Source of the DNA: JAZDCJ01 sp036311985
GTDB lineage: Bacteria > Actinomycetota > Actinomycetes > Actinomycetales > Micrococcaceae
Assembly (NCBI RefSeq): GCF_036311985.1
Contig: NZ_JAZDCJ010000052.1
DNA: 35,761 nt
Reading direction: 5' to 3' (one strand)
Part shown: positions 1 to 7,321 of the stretch, piece after piece
Position numbering within the stretch: position 1 is the stretch's first letter
Layout of the letters: the number at the start of each line of letters is the position of its first letter
The notes under the pieces: model-generated
Databases searched by the model: none
What the model was told of the DNA's origin: nothing
Seen by the model: the letters and a program-made list of their open reading frames with translations, nothing else
Translations under genes and position numbers: made by a program

Positions 1-98
1 GAGCAGGACGACCGCGTCACGCCGCGCCAGCGCGGATTCGTCGTGCTGGCCCCACCGCGGGGACCGCCCGGCCGCCCCGTACCAGCGAAAGGCACCCC

Positions 99-1043
99 AT
101 GGCCCTGGCCCTCCCCGGGATCCGCAGCGCCCGGATCAACCGCTGGGACGTCAAGTTCTCCCCCTACCTCTACATCAGCCCGTTCTTCCTCCTCTTCGCC
201 GTCGTCGGCCTCTACCCGCTCGGCTACACCGCCGTCGTCGCGGTCCACGACTGGCACCTGATCGGAGGCCGGGGCGAGTTCGTCGGCCTCGAGAACTTCG
301 CCGACGTCCTGGGCCAGCCCCGCTTCTACACCGCCCTGCGCAACACCTTCAGCATCTTCCTGCTCTCCTCCGTCCCGCAGATCATGATCGCGCTGCTCAT
401 CGCGGCGGTGCTGGACGCCAACATCCGGGCCAAGACGTTCTGGCGCATGGGCGTGCTGCTGCCCTACGTCGTCGCGCCCGTGGCCGTCGCGCTGATCTTC
501 AGCAAGGTCTTCGCCGACCAGTCCGGGACCGTCAACGCCCTGCTCACTGCGATCGGCCTCCCCGCCGTGGGCTGGCACTCGGATCCGCTCGCCTCCCACG
601 TCGCGATCGCCACGATGGTCAACTTCCGCTGGACCGGCTACAACACCCTGATCCTGCTCGCGGCCATGCAGGCCGTGCCGCGGGACCTCTACGAGGCCGC
701 GATCGTCGACGGGGCGGGCCGGGTGCGCACCTTCTTCTCCGTCACGGTCCCGATGCTGCGCCCCACGATCATCTTCGTGGTCATCACGGCCACGATCGGC
801 GGGCTGCAGATCTTCGACGAGCCACGCATGTTCGACACCCTGGGCCAGGGCGGCGCGGACCGGCAGTGGATGACCATGACGATGTACCTCTACGAGCTCG
901 GCTGGGGCGCCCCGCGCGACTTCGGCCGCGCCGCCGCCGTCGCCTGGATCCTGTTCCTCATCATCGTGGCCATCGGCCTGCTGAACTACGCCGCGACCCG
1001 GCGCATCGCCTCCTCCGGCGGGCGCGGGCGGAAGGAGCACTGA
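99..1043 (+). CDS. Sugar ABC transporter permease (MalF/CebF-like)
   Basis: Inner-membrane permease of a carbohydrate ABC importer (CUT1, MalF-like), 314 residues. The N-terminus RWDVKFSPYLYISPFFLLF is the usual start of this family and leads into the first membrane helix. About six hydrophobic segments follow. The cytoplasmic EAA loop that contacts the ATPase is at residues 199-201 (EAAIVDGAG). ATG 99 is preceded by GAAAGG at 87-92. The stop overlaps the next permease start (TGATG), so the two are probably coupled and form a heterodimer. Gene order permease-permease-GH1-LacI resembles the cellobiose CebF-CebG-BglC-CebR set of streptomycetes, so a beta-glucoside substrate is inferred. The binding protein probably lies just left of the window, and no ATPase (MsiK type) is nearby. 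Confidence 0.9.
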   Translation: MALALPGIRSARINRWDVKFSPYLYISPFFLLFAVVGLYPLGYTAVVAVHDWHLIGGRGEFVGLENFADVLGQPRFYTALRNTFSIFLLSSVPQIMIALLIAAVLDANIRAKTFWRMGVLLPYVVAPVAVALIFSKVFADQSGTVNALLTAIGLPAVGWHSDPLASHVAIATMVNFRWTGYNTLILLAAMQAVPRDLYEAAIVDGAGRVRTFFSVTVPMLRPTIIFVVITATIGGLQIFDEPRMFDTLGQGGADRQWMTMTMYLYELGWGAPRDFGRAAAVAWILFLIIVAIGLLNYAATRRIASSGGRGRKEH

Positions 1044-1942
1044 TGGCCTCCGTCGCCATGACCGCGCAGATCGCCGGGGCCGGCACCCCCCGCGCCCCCG
1101 CACGCCGCCGTGGCGGCACGGGCCGCGCCCCCGGCTGGCGCACCTACCTCGTCCTGGGCGGTGTCCTGGTCGTCTCGATCGCGCCCCTGTACTACGCGCT
1201 CCTACTGGCCTCCTCCACGGCCGCGGACATCGCGCAATCCCCCGTCCCGTCCCTGATCCCGGGCCCGCACCTGTTCGAGAACATCGGCAAGGTCGTCACG
1301 GCCGACATCAAGTTCTGGCCGGCCCTGTGGAACAGCACCATCGTGGCCGTGCTGACGAGCCTGTCGGTCGTGTTCTTCTCCACGTTGTCCGGCTACTCCT
1401 TCGCCAAGCTGCGCTTCCGCGGCCGCGGACCGCTCCTCGTGTTCGTCATCGCGACCATGGCGGTGCCGACCCAGCTCGGGATCGTCCCGCTCTTCATCGT
1501 CATGAGCGAGCTCGGCTGGACCGGGAAGCTGCAGGCGGTGATCGTGCCCGGCATGGTCACGGCGTTCGGCGTGTTCTGGATGACGCAGTACCTGCGCGGC
1601 GCCCTGCCGTTCGAGCTCATCGAGGCGGCCCGCGTGGACGGCTGCTCGATGCTGAGCACGTTCTGGCACGTCGCCCTGCCGGCCGCGCGCCCCGCGGCCG
1701 CCATGCTGGCCCTGTTCACGTTCGTGGGCTCCTGGACCAACTTCTTCTGGCCGTTCGTGGTGCTGGGCTCCTCCAACCCCACCCTGCCGGTGGCCCTGCA
1801 GATGCTGCAGGCCTCCTACTTCAAGGACTACTCCCTCATCATGGCGGGGGTCGTCGTGTCCACCATCCCCCTGATCCTGGTCTTCGCCGTCGCCGGCCGC
1901 CACCTGGTCCAGGGCATCATGCAAGGAGCGGTCAAAGGATGA
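1043..1942 (+). CDS. Sugar ABC transporter permease (MalG/CebG-like)
   Basis: Second permease of the CUT1 sugar importer, 299 residues, partner of the preceding MalF-like protein. A basic N-terminal stretch (residues 15-30, rich in R, P and A) precedes the first helix near 34-55. The EAA loop is at 194-196 (EAARVDG). The C-terminus ends in QGIMQGAVKG, typical of MalG-type proteins. The frame stays open upstream to 866, but the ATG at 1043 is chosen because it overlaps the upstream stop by one base and follows GGAAGGAG. The stop overlaps the next start (ATGA), so the beta-glucosidase is translated from the same mRNA. Confidence 0.9.
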   Translation: MASVAMTAQIAGAGTPRAPARRRGGTGRAPGWRTYLVLGGVLVVSIAPLYYALLLASSTAADIAQSPVPSLIPGPHLFENIGKVVTADIKFWPALWNSTIVAVLTSLSVVFFSTLSGYSFAKLRFRGRGPLLVFVIATMAVPTQLGIVPLFIVMSELGWTGKLQAVIVPGMVTAFGVFWMTQYLRGALPFELIEAARVDGCSMLSTFWHVALPAARPAAAMLALFTFVGSWTNFFWPFVVLGSSNPTLPVALQMLQASYFKDYSLIMAGVVVSTIPLILVFAVAGRHLVQGIMQGAVKG

Positions 1943-3459
1943 GCACACACAGCGAACAGGCCACCAGCTGGCAGCAGGAGCAGGGCATCAGGACGACGAC
2001 GGAGCTCGCCTTCCCTCCCGGGTTCCGGTTCGGGGCGGCGACGGCCGCGTTCCAGATCGAGGGCGCAGCCGCCGAGGACGGCCGCGGCGATTCCATCTGG
2101 GACGCCTTCTGCCGCGTTCCCGGGGCCGTCCACGCGGGCGACGACGGCGCCGTTGCGACGGACCACTACCACCGGATGCCGGCCGACGTCGCGCTCATGC
2201 GGGAGCTCGGCCTGGGCACCTACCGCTTCTCGACGTCCTGGGCGCGGATCAAGCCGGACGACGCGGCCGTGAACCCGGCGGGGTTGGACTTCTACTCGCG
2301 CCTCGTCGACGAGCTCCTGGAGGCCGGGATCGACCCCTGGCTGACCCTGTACCACTGGGACCTGCCGCAGGCCCTGCAGGAGCGCGGCGGCTGGGCGGTG
2401 CGGGACACGGCGCACCGCTTCGCCGACTTCGCCGCCGACGTCTTCGACGCCCTCTCCGACCGCGTGCGCCTGTGGACCACGCTGAACGAGCCCTGGTGCT
2501 CCGCCTTCCTCTCCTACGCGGCCGGCGAGCACGCGCCGGGCCACACCTCTCCGGCGGAGGCCGTCTCAGCGGCCCACCACCTGATGCTCGGCCACGGCCT
2601 CGCGCTGCAGCGGATGCGCGCCGCGGCCGGCGGGGAGCACCGCTTCGGGATCACGCTGAACCTCACCGTCGCCGACCCCGCGGATCCGGAGGACCCCGCC
2701 GACGTCGACGCGGCCCGGCGCGTCGACGGCGCGTTCAACCGCGTCTTCCTGGACCCGCTCTTCAGGGGCTCCTACCCTGCCGACGTGGTCCGGGACATGG
2801 CCGCGGCAGGGCTCGGCCGACACGTGGAGGACGGGGACCTCGAGCTGATCGGCGCGCCCATCGACGTGCTCGGCGTGAACTACTACAACGGCGGGCTCGC
2901 CGCCGGCCCCGCGGGCCCCTCCTTCCCGGCCCCCGGTGGCACGGGCGAGGACGGCTACACCTACCTCTCCGAGCGCGGCCTGCCCCGGCGCAGCCCGTTC
3001 GTGGGCTCGGAGATGCTGCGCCCGGTGGACCGGCCGCTCCCGCGCACGGCGATGGGCTGGGAGGTCCAGCCGGAGGGCCTGACCCGCCTCCTGCTGCGCC
3101 TGCACCGCGAGTACACGGGGCCCGCGTCCGTGCCGATCGTCATCACGGAGAACGGGGCGGCGTACGACGACGTCCCGGGCACCGACGGCACGGTGGACGA
3201 CTCCGCCACGCGGCTGGCCTACGTCGACGCGCACCTGCGCGCCGTGCACCGGGCCATCGGCGAGGGCGTCGACGTGCGCGGCTACCTGCTGTGGTCGCTC
3301 CTGGACAACTTCGAGTGGGCGTTCGGCTACTCGAAGCGCTTCGGCATGGTCCACGTAGACTACGAGACGCTCGAACGCACCCCCAAGGCGTCGGCGAGAT
3401 GGTACGCCCAGGTGGCCCGCACCGGCGTCGTACCGCCCCTGCCGGACGCCGCCCGCTAG
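1939..3459 (+). CDS. GH1 beta-glucosidase
   Basis: Retaining beta-glucosidase of glycoside hydrolase family 1, 506 residues, no signal peptide, so cytoplasmic. It should hydrolyse the disaccharide or beta-glucoside brought in by the adjacent transporter. The N-terminal family signature FGAATAAFQIEGA is present. The acid/base glutamate is E184 in TLNEPW and the nucleophile is E404 in ITENG. The C-terminal LLDNFEWAFGYSKRFG motif is intact. The frame is open far upstream through the permease gene, but ATG 1939 overlaps the permease stop by four bases (ATGA), and the ~25 residues before the catalytic barrel are normal for the family. Compare BglC of Streptomyces, which sits beside CebEFG. Exact aglycone preference cannot be read from sequence. 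Confidence 0.95.
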   Translation: MSTHSEQATSWQQEQGIRTTTELAFPPGFRFGAATAAFQIEGAAAEDGRGDSIWDAFCRVPGAVHAGDDGAVATDHYHRMPADVALMRELGLGTYRFSTSWARIKPDDAAVNPAGLDFYSRLVDELLEAGIDPWLTLYHWDLPQALQERGGWAVRDTAHRFADFAADVFDALSDRVRLWTTLNEPWCSAFLSYAAGEHAPGHTSPAEAVSAAHHLMLGHGLALQRMRAAAGGEHRFGITLNLTVADPADPEDPADVDAARRVDGAFNRVFLDPLFRGSYPADVVRDMAAAGLGRHVEDGDLELIGAPIDVLGVNYYNGGLAAGPAGPSFPAPGGTGEDGYTYLSERGLPRRSPFVGSEMLRPVDRPLPRTAMGWEVQPEGLTRLLLRLHREYTGPASVPIVITENGAAYDDVPGTDGTVDDSATRLAYVDAHLRAVHRAIGEGVDVRGYLLWSLLDNFEWAFGYSKRFGMVHVDYETLERTPKASARWYAQVARTGVVPPLPDAAR

Positions 3460-3478
3460 CCCAGGACAGGAGGCAGCC

Positions 3479-4507
3479 GTGACCACCACGGGCCACCCGG
3501 CCGCCCCGCCGACGCTCGAGGACGTCGCCCGCGTCGCCGGCGTCTCCCGCGCCACGGTCTCCCGCGCCGTGCGCGGCGGAGAGCGCGTAAGCGAGGCCGC
3601 GCGTGCCGCGGTCGAGGCCGCGATCCGCGAACTCGACTACGTCCCCAACCGCGCCGCCCGGCAGCTCGCCTCCCGCCGGGCCGGGACGATCGCCGTGGTC
3701 CTGCCCGAGCCGGACACCCGCGTCTTCGCCGACCCGTTCTTCGCGCTCACCATGGCCGGCGTCAACGACGCGCTGCGGGACACGGACGTGCAGCCGGTGC
3801 TGCTCATGGGCGGGCCCGACGGCGGCACGGGCCGGATCCTGTCCTACCTGCGCGGCGGCCACGTCGACGGCGTCCTCGTGGCCTCCCACCACCGCCGCGA
3901 CCACCTCGTGGAGGAACTCGCCGGCGGGCGGCTCCCGGCCGTGTTCGTCGGCCGGCCCCTGCGCCGGCACCACCACGCCTACGTCGTCGACGTGGACAAC
4001 CGCGAAGGCGGGCGGCGGGCCGCGGCGCACCTCGCCGAGCGCGGCTGCACGCGCGTCGTCTCGATCGACGGCCCGCCGGACATGGCCGCGTCCGTCGACC
4101 GCGCGGCCGGATGGCGGGCGGGTCTCGAGGCCGCGGGCCTGGGCCAGCTCGGCTCCTCGGCGGGGGATTTCACGGCGCGCAGTGGCCGGGAGGCGATGCG
4201 CCGCCTGCTGCGCGAGCACCCCGGGCTGGACGGCGTCTTCGCGGCCTCCGACCTCATGGCCGTCGCGGCCCTCGACGAGCTGCGCTCCGCCGGCATCGAC
4301 GTGCCGGGCCGGGTCAAGGTCGTCGGCTACGACAACCACGCGTTCGCCGAGGACGCCTCCCCGCCGCTCACGAGCGTCGTCAATCCCGCCCGCGAGCTCG
4401 CGGCGCGGGCCGCCCACGTCCTGCTCGAACTCGCCGAGGGCGGCTCGCCCGAGCGGCTGACGCTCCTGCCCTGCACGCTCGTGGAGCGGGAGTCGAGCGC
4501 CCGCTAG
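3479..4507 (+). CDS. LacI-family transcriptional regulator
   Basis: Sugar-responsive DNA-binding repressor, 342 residues. The N-terminal helix-turn-helix (about 12-33, LEDVARVAGVSRATVSRAV) is followed by the hinge (NRAARQLASRR) and a periplasmic-binding-protein-like effector domain. GTG 3479 is preceded by a strong AGGAGG at 3468-3473, five bases away. It closes the sugar operon, 19 bases after the beta-glucosidase, and probably represses that operon in the way CebR does. No operator of the known CebR type was found in the window. An imperfect GC palindrome at 22-35 in the operon leader is the only candidate. Its TAG stop forms the first half of the next gene's -10 box. Confidence 0.92.
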   Translation: MTTTGHPAAPPTLEDVARVAGVSRATVSRAVRGGERVSEAARAAVEAAIRELDYVPNRAARQLASRRAGTIAVVLPEPDTRVFADPFFALTMAGVNDALRDTDVQPVLLMGGPDGGTGRILSYLRGGHVDGVLVASHHRRDHLVEELAGGRLPAVFVGRPLRRHHHAYVVDVDNREGGRRAAAHLAERGCTRVVSIDGPPDMAASVDRAAGWRAGLEAAGLGQLGSSAGDFTARSGREAMRRLLREHPGLDGVFAASDLMAVAALDELRSAGIDVPGRVKVVGYDNHAFAEDASPPLTSVVNPARELAARAAHVLLELAEGGSPERLTLLPCTLVERESSAR

Positions 4508-4510
4508 GGT
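4505..4510 (+). promoter_or_regulatory. -10 box, leaderless-type promoter of the FAD oxidoreductase gene
   Basis: TAGGGT lies exactly six bases before ATG 4517, so transcription would begin at or next to the start codon. No Shine-Dalgarno is present. The TAG is also the stop codon of the LacI-type gene. Confidence 0.65.
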
Positions 4511-4516
4511 GTCCTC

Positions 4517-6142
4517 ATGAGCCCACGCGACGTCGTCGTCATCGGTGGAGGACACAACGGCCTCGTCGCCGCGGTCCTCCTGGCCCGCGCCGGCCTGTCC
4601 GTCACGGTCCTGGAACGCAACGACCGCCTCGGCGGGGCCACCGTCTCCCAGGAGGTCTTCCCGGGCGCCCGGATCTCCCGCTATTCCTACCTCGTGAGCC
4701 TCTTCCCGCAAGAGCTCCTCGACGAGCTGGGGCTGGACCTCGAGCTCGTCCCGCGCCGCTACTCCTCCTACACCCCGGCACCGGACGGCACGTCCGGCCT
4801 GCTCGTCGACGGCCACGACGCGCTGGCCACCCGGGCCTCCTTCGCCGCCGTCGGCGCGGCCGGCGACGCCGCCGCGCTCGACCGCTTCCAGGAGGCCACC
4901 GCCGCGCTCGCCGCCGGCGTCTGGCCGACCCTGCTGGGACCGCTGCCGCGGCGCTCGGAAGTCCGCGGGCGCGTCCTCGCGCAGCCGGGCGGGGACCGGG
5001 CCTGGCGCGGATTCGTCGAGCGGCCCCTCGGCGAGGCGCTCGAGGAGGAGTTCGCCTCCGACCTGGTCCGGGGAATGGTGCTGACCGACGGGCTGATCGG
5101 CACCTTCGCCGAAGCGCACGCGGGCTCGCTCGAGCAGAACCGCTGCTTCCTCTACCACGTCATCGGCCGCGGAACCGGGGCGTGGAACGTCCCCCGAGGC
5201 GGCATGGGGCGCCTCGCCGAGCAGCTCGAGGAGCGGGCCCGCGCGGCCGGCGTCCAGCTGCTCACGGGCGCCGAGGCCACCGCGGTCCGCCCCGGCGGGC
5301 GCGTCGACTACCGGACCCGGGACGCCGACGGCACCGGCACGACGGCGTCCCTCGCGGCCCGCACGGTGCTTTGCGGCGCCGCCCCGGCCGTCCTGGCCCG
5401 GCTCCTGGGCGGCGGATCCGCGGAGGCCGGCCCCGGCGTCGTCCCCCCGGCACCGGCTCCGGAGGGCGCGCAGGCCAAGGTGAACCTCCTCCTGGCGCGA
5501 CTGCCGCGGCTCAAGGACGACGGCGTGGCCCCGGCCGCCGCGTTCAGCGGCACCTTCCACGTCAACGAGGGCTACGCGCAACTGGCCGCGGCCCACCGCG
5601 CCGCCGCCGAGGGCCGCTGGCCGGACCCGCTGCCGCTCGAGGCCTATTGCCACTCGCTCAGCGACCCCTCGATCCTCTCCCCCGTGCTGCGGGATGCGGG
5701 GGCGCACACGCTCACCGTCTTCACCCTGCACACGCCGCACCGGCTGCTCGCGGGACGGGACCCGGGGGGGGTGGGCGTCGGGATGAAGGCCATCGTACTT
5801 GCCTCTCCTCCCTCCTCGTCCGCCGAGCCGATCGAGGACTGCCTCGCGGTGGGACCGGACGGCACCCCGTGCCTCGAGACGCGCACGACCGCCGACCTCG
5901 AGGACTCGCTCGGGATGCCCGGGGGAAACATCTTCCACGCCCCGCTCGCGTGGCCGTGGGCGGAGGACGACGAGCCCCTCGACACCCCGGCCCGGCGCTG
6001 GGGCGTGGACTCGGGCGTCGACGGGATCCTGCTGTGCGGGGCCGGGTCCCGCCGCGGCGGCGGGGTCAGCGGGCTCGGCGGCTGGGCGGCCGCGCGCGCC
6101 GTGCTCGAAACAATGGGGGCCGGCCCCGGGGGCGGGACCTAG
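4517..6142 (+). CDS. FAD-dependent phytoene dehydrogenase-like oxidoreductase (PYROXD2/COG1233 type)
   Basis: Flavin amine oxidase / CrtI-fold protein, 541 residues. The N-terminal Rossmann motif VVIGGGHNGLVAA (G10, G12, G15) is followed by VLERNDRLGG, the classical FAD-binding beta-alpha-beta. The C-terminal second dinucleotide motif (ILLCGAGSRRGGGVSG) is present. The central AEPIEDCLA and GGNIFH segments resemble the PYROXD2-like branch more than true carotenoid desaturases. No carotenoid genes are nearby, so a role in carotenoid synthesis is not supported and the substrate is unknown. It is transcribed from its own leaderless-type promoter. A run of eight G (5764-5771) sits inside the gene, but the frame stays conserved on both sides, so no frameshift is called. 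Confidence 0.85.
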   Translation: MSPRDVVVIGGGHNGLVAAVLLARAGLSVTVLERNDRLGGATVSQEVFPGARISRYSYLVSLFPQELLDELGLDLELVPRRYSSYTPAPDGTSGLLVDGHDALATRASFAAVGAAGDAAALDRFQEATAALAAGVWPTLLGPLPRRSEVRGRVLAQPGGDRAWRGFVERPLGEALEEEFASDLVRGMVLTDGLIGTFAEAHAGSLEQNRCFLYHVIGRGTGAWNVPRGGMGRLAEQLEERARAAGVQLLTGAEATAVRPGGRVDYRTRDADGTGTTASLAARTVLCGAAPAVLARLLGGGSAEAGPGVVPPAPAPEGAQAKVNLLLARLPRLKDDGVAPAAAFSGTFHVNEGYAQLAAAHRAAAEGRWPDPLPLEAYCHSLSDPSILSPVLRDAGAHTLTVFTLHTPHRLLAGRDPGGVGVGMKAIVLASPPSSSAEPIEDCLAVGPDGTPCLETRTTADLEDSLGMPGGNIFHAPLAWPWAEDDEPLDTPARRWGVDSGVDGILLCGAGSRRGGGVSGLGGWAAARAVLETMGAGPGGGT

Positions 6143-6145
6143 ACT
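6140..6145 (+). promoter_or_regulatory. -10 box, leaderless-type promoter of the LysE-family gene
   Basis: TAGACT followed by six bases and then GTG 6152. The TAG is the stop codon of the upstream oxidoreductase gene. No Shine-Dalgarno is visible. Confidence 0.65.
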
Positions 6146-6151
6146 CGTGCG

Positions 6152-6775
6152 GTGACCTTCTCCGTCTGGCTCTCCCTGCTGGGCGCCTCCGCCCTGATCA
6201 GCTTCTCCCCCGGCGCCGGGGCCGTGAACACCATGACCAACGCCCTCAATGCCGGCTTCCGACGCTCCTTCTGGGGCATCCTCGGCCAGCAGGCCGCCCT
6301 GCTGATCCACGTCGCGATCGTCGCCGCGGGCGTCGGCCTGCTCGTGGCCAACTCGCCGACGGCGTTCGCCGTGATCCGCTACGCCGGCGCCGCCTACCTC
6401 GTCTACCTCGGCGTCCGGCTCCTCACCGCCCGCCCCGCGGCCGACACGGCCCCGCTCGACGCGCGCGCCCACGAACCCGCCTGGTCCATGTTCCGCCGCG
6501 GCGTCTGGGTCAACCTGCTCAACCCCAAGGCGATCGTCTTCTTCCTCGCCTTCACGCCGCAGTTCATCCGCCCGGACGCGCCCCTGCTGCCGCAGTACCT
6601 CGTGTTCATCGCCACGATCGTCGCCGTGGACGTCGCCGTGATGTGGTTCTTCTTCGCCGCGGCGGCCAAGTCCTTCCGCCGTTTCACGCGCACCGCACGC
6701 GGTGCGCGCGTCCTGAACCTGGCCTTCGGCACCCTGTTCATCTTCGTCGCGCTGCTGCTCGTGCTCGTGCACTGA
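6152..6775 (+). CDS. LysE/RhtB-family exporter
   Basis: Inner-membrane amino acid or metabolite efflux protein, 207 residues, the normal family length. The N-terminal SFSPGAGAVNTMTNALNAGFRR matches the conserved SPGP...N...G..RG motif of LysE/RhtB proteins (here SPGAG). The YAGAAYLVYLGVRLL segment and the later LLNPKAIVFFLAFTPQF block are family hallmarks. About six hydrophobic segments are visible. The start is GTG 6152, set by the -10 box six bases upstream. It is monocistronic by appearance, with a separate promoter before the next gene. The exported substrate cannot be inferred. Confidence 0.9.
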   Translation: MTFSVWLSLLGASALISFSPGAGAVNTMTNALNAGFRRSFWGILGQQAALLIHVAIVAAGVGLLVANSPTAFAVIRYAGAAYLVYLGVRLLTARPAADTAPLDARAHEPAWSMFRRGVWVNLLNPKAIVFFLAFTPQFIRPDAPLLPQYLVFIATIVAVDVAVMWFFFAAAAKSFRRFTRTARGARVLNLAFGTLFIFVALLLVLVH

Positions 6776-6805
6776 GCCGCCCGCCACGGCCCGCCGCGAA
6801 GCCCC

Positions 6806-6811
6806 TAGACT
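6806..6811 (+). promoter_or_regulatory. -10 box, leaderless-type promoter of the phosphatase/PabB pair
   Basis: TAGACT, then GAAACC, then ATG 6818: six-base spacing. It lies in a 42-base intergenic gap and probably also drives the overlapping PabB fusion gene. Confidence 0.7.
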
Positions 6812-6817
6812 GAAACC

Positions 6818-7321
6818 ATGTACCGGATCACCGCCGTCTGCACCGGCAACATCTGCCGCTCACCCATGGCCGAGTACCTGATCCGCGGCGCCCTCGAATC
6901 CGCCGGCGTCGACGGGGTCGTCGTGGACTCCGCGGGCACGAGCGACGGGGAGGCCGGCAACCCCGTGGACCCGCGCGCGGCCGCCGTCCTGACCCGTGCC
7001 GGGCTCGATCCCTCGAAGCACGTGGCGCGGCGCTTCGAGGCGGCGGACTTCGCGGACGCAGACCTGGTCCTGGCCCTGGACACGGACCACTACGCCCGGC
7101 TGCGCCGCCTCGCCCCCGGGCCGCAGGACGCCGCGAAGGTGCGCCTGCTGCGCTCCTTCGACCCCGCCGTCGCGGACAAGGGACCCTCCGGGCAGGGCAT
7201 CTACGACCCCTGGTACGGGGACGCCGCCGATTTCGCGCTGTGCCACGAGATGATCCGGGCGGCCCTGCCGGGGCTCGTGGAGCACGTCCGGCTCGAGGCC
7301 ACGGGCCGCCGTGGGGCGTAG
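6818..7321 (+). CDS. Low-molecular-weight protein-tyrosine phosphatase
   Basis: Cytoplasmic LMW protein tyrosine phosphatase, 167 residues. The catalytic P-loop CTGNICRS gives nucleophile C8 and phosphate-binding R14. The general acid is D130 in the DPWYGD loop. All key residues are intact and length is typical (compare PtpA of Mycobacterium tuberculosis). The natural substrate is unknown. Its last 11 bases overlap the start of the downstream kinase-PabB fusion, so the two are probably translated together, though no functional link between tyrosine dephosphorylation and p-aminobenzoate synthesis is evident. Confidence 0.93.
   Translation: MYRITAVCTGNICRSPMAEYLIRGALESAGVDGVVVDSAGTSDGEAGNPVDPRAAAVLTRAGLDPSKHVARRFEAADFADADLVLALDTDHYARLRRLAPGPQDAAKVRLLRSFDPAVADKGPSGQGIYDPWYGDAADFALCHEMIRAALPGLVEHVRLEATGRRGA

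Noticed and set aside
1..98. Tail of an upstream sugar-binding protein gene
   Set aside because: No stop codon occurs in any forward frame before 99 and no recognisable protein end could be read.
5764..5771. Run of eight G inside the FAD oxidoreductase gene as a phase-variation or frameshift site
   Set aside because: The family motif AEPIEDCLA follows in the same frame, and shifting the frame by one base meets a stop or loses similarity.
4517..6142. Carotenoid desaturase (crtI) assignment
   Set aside because: General fold matches, but no carotenoid genes are nearby and the central motifs fit the PYROXD2-like branch better.
3143..6787. Long minus-strand open frame of about 1200 codons
   Set aside because: Mirror of well-supported plus-strand genes. 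Its translation is low-complexity Gly/Arg/Ala-rich with no motif, as expected opposite GC-rich codons.
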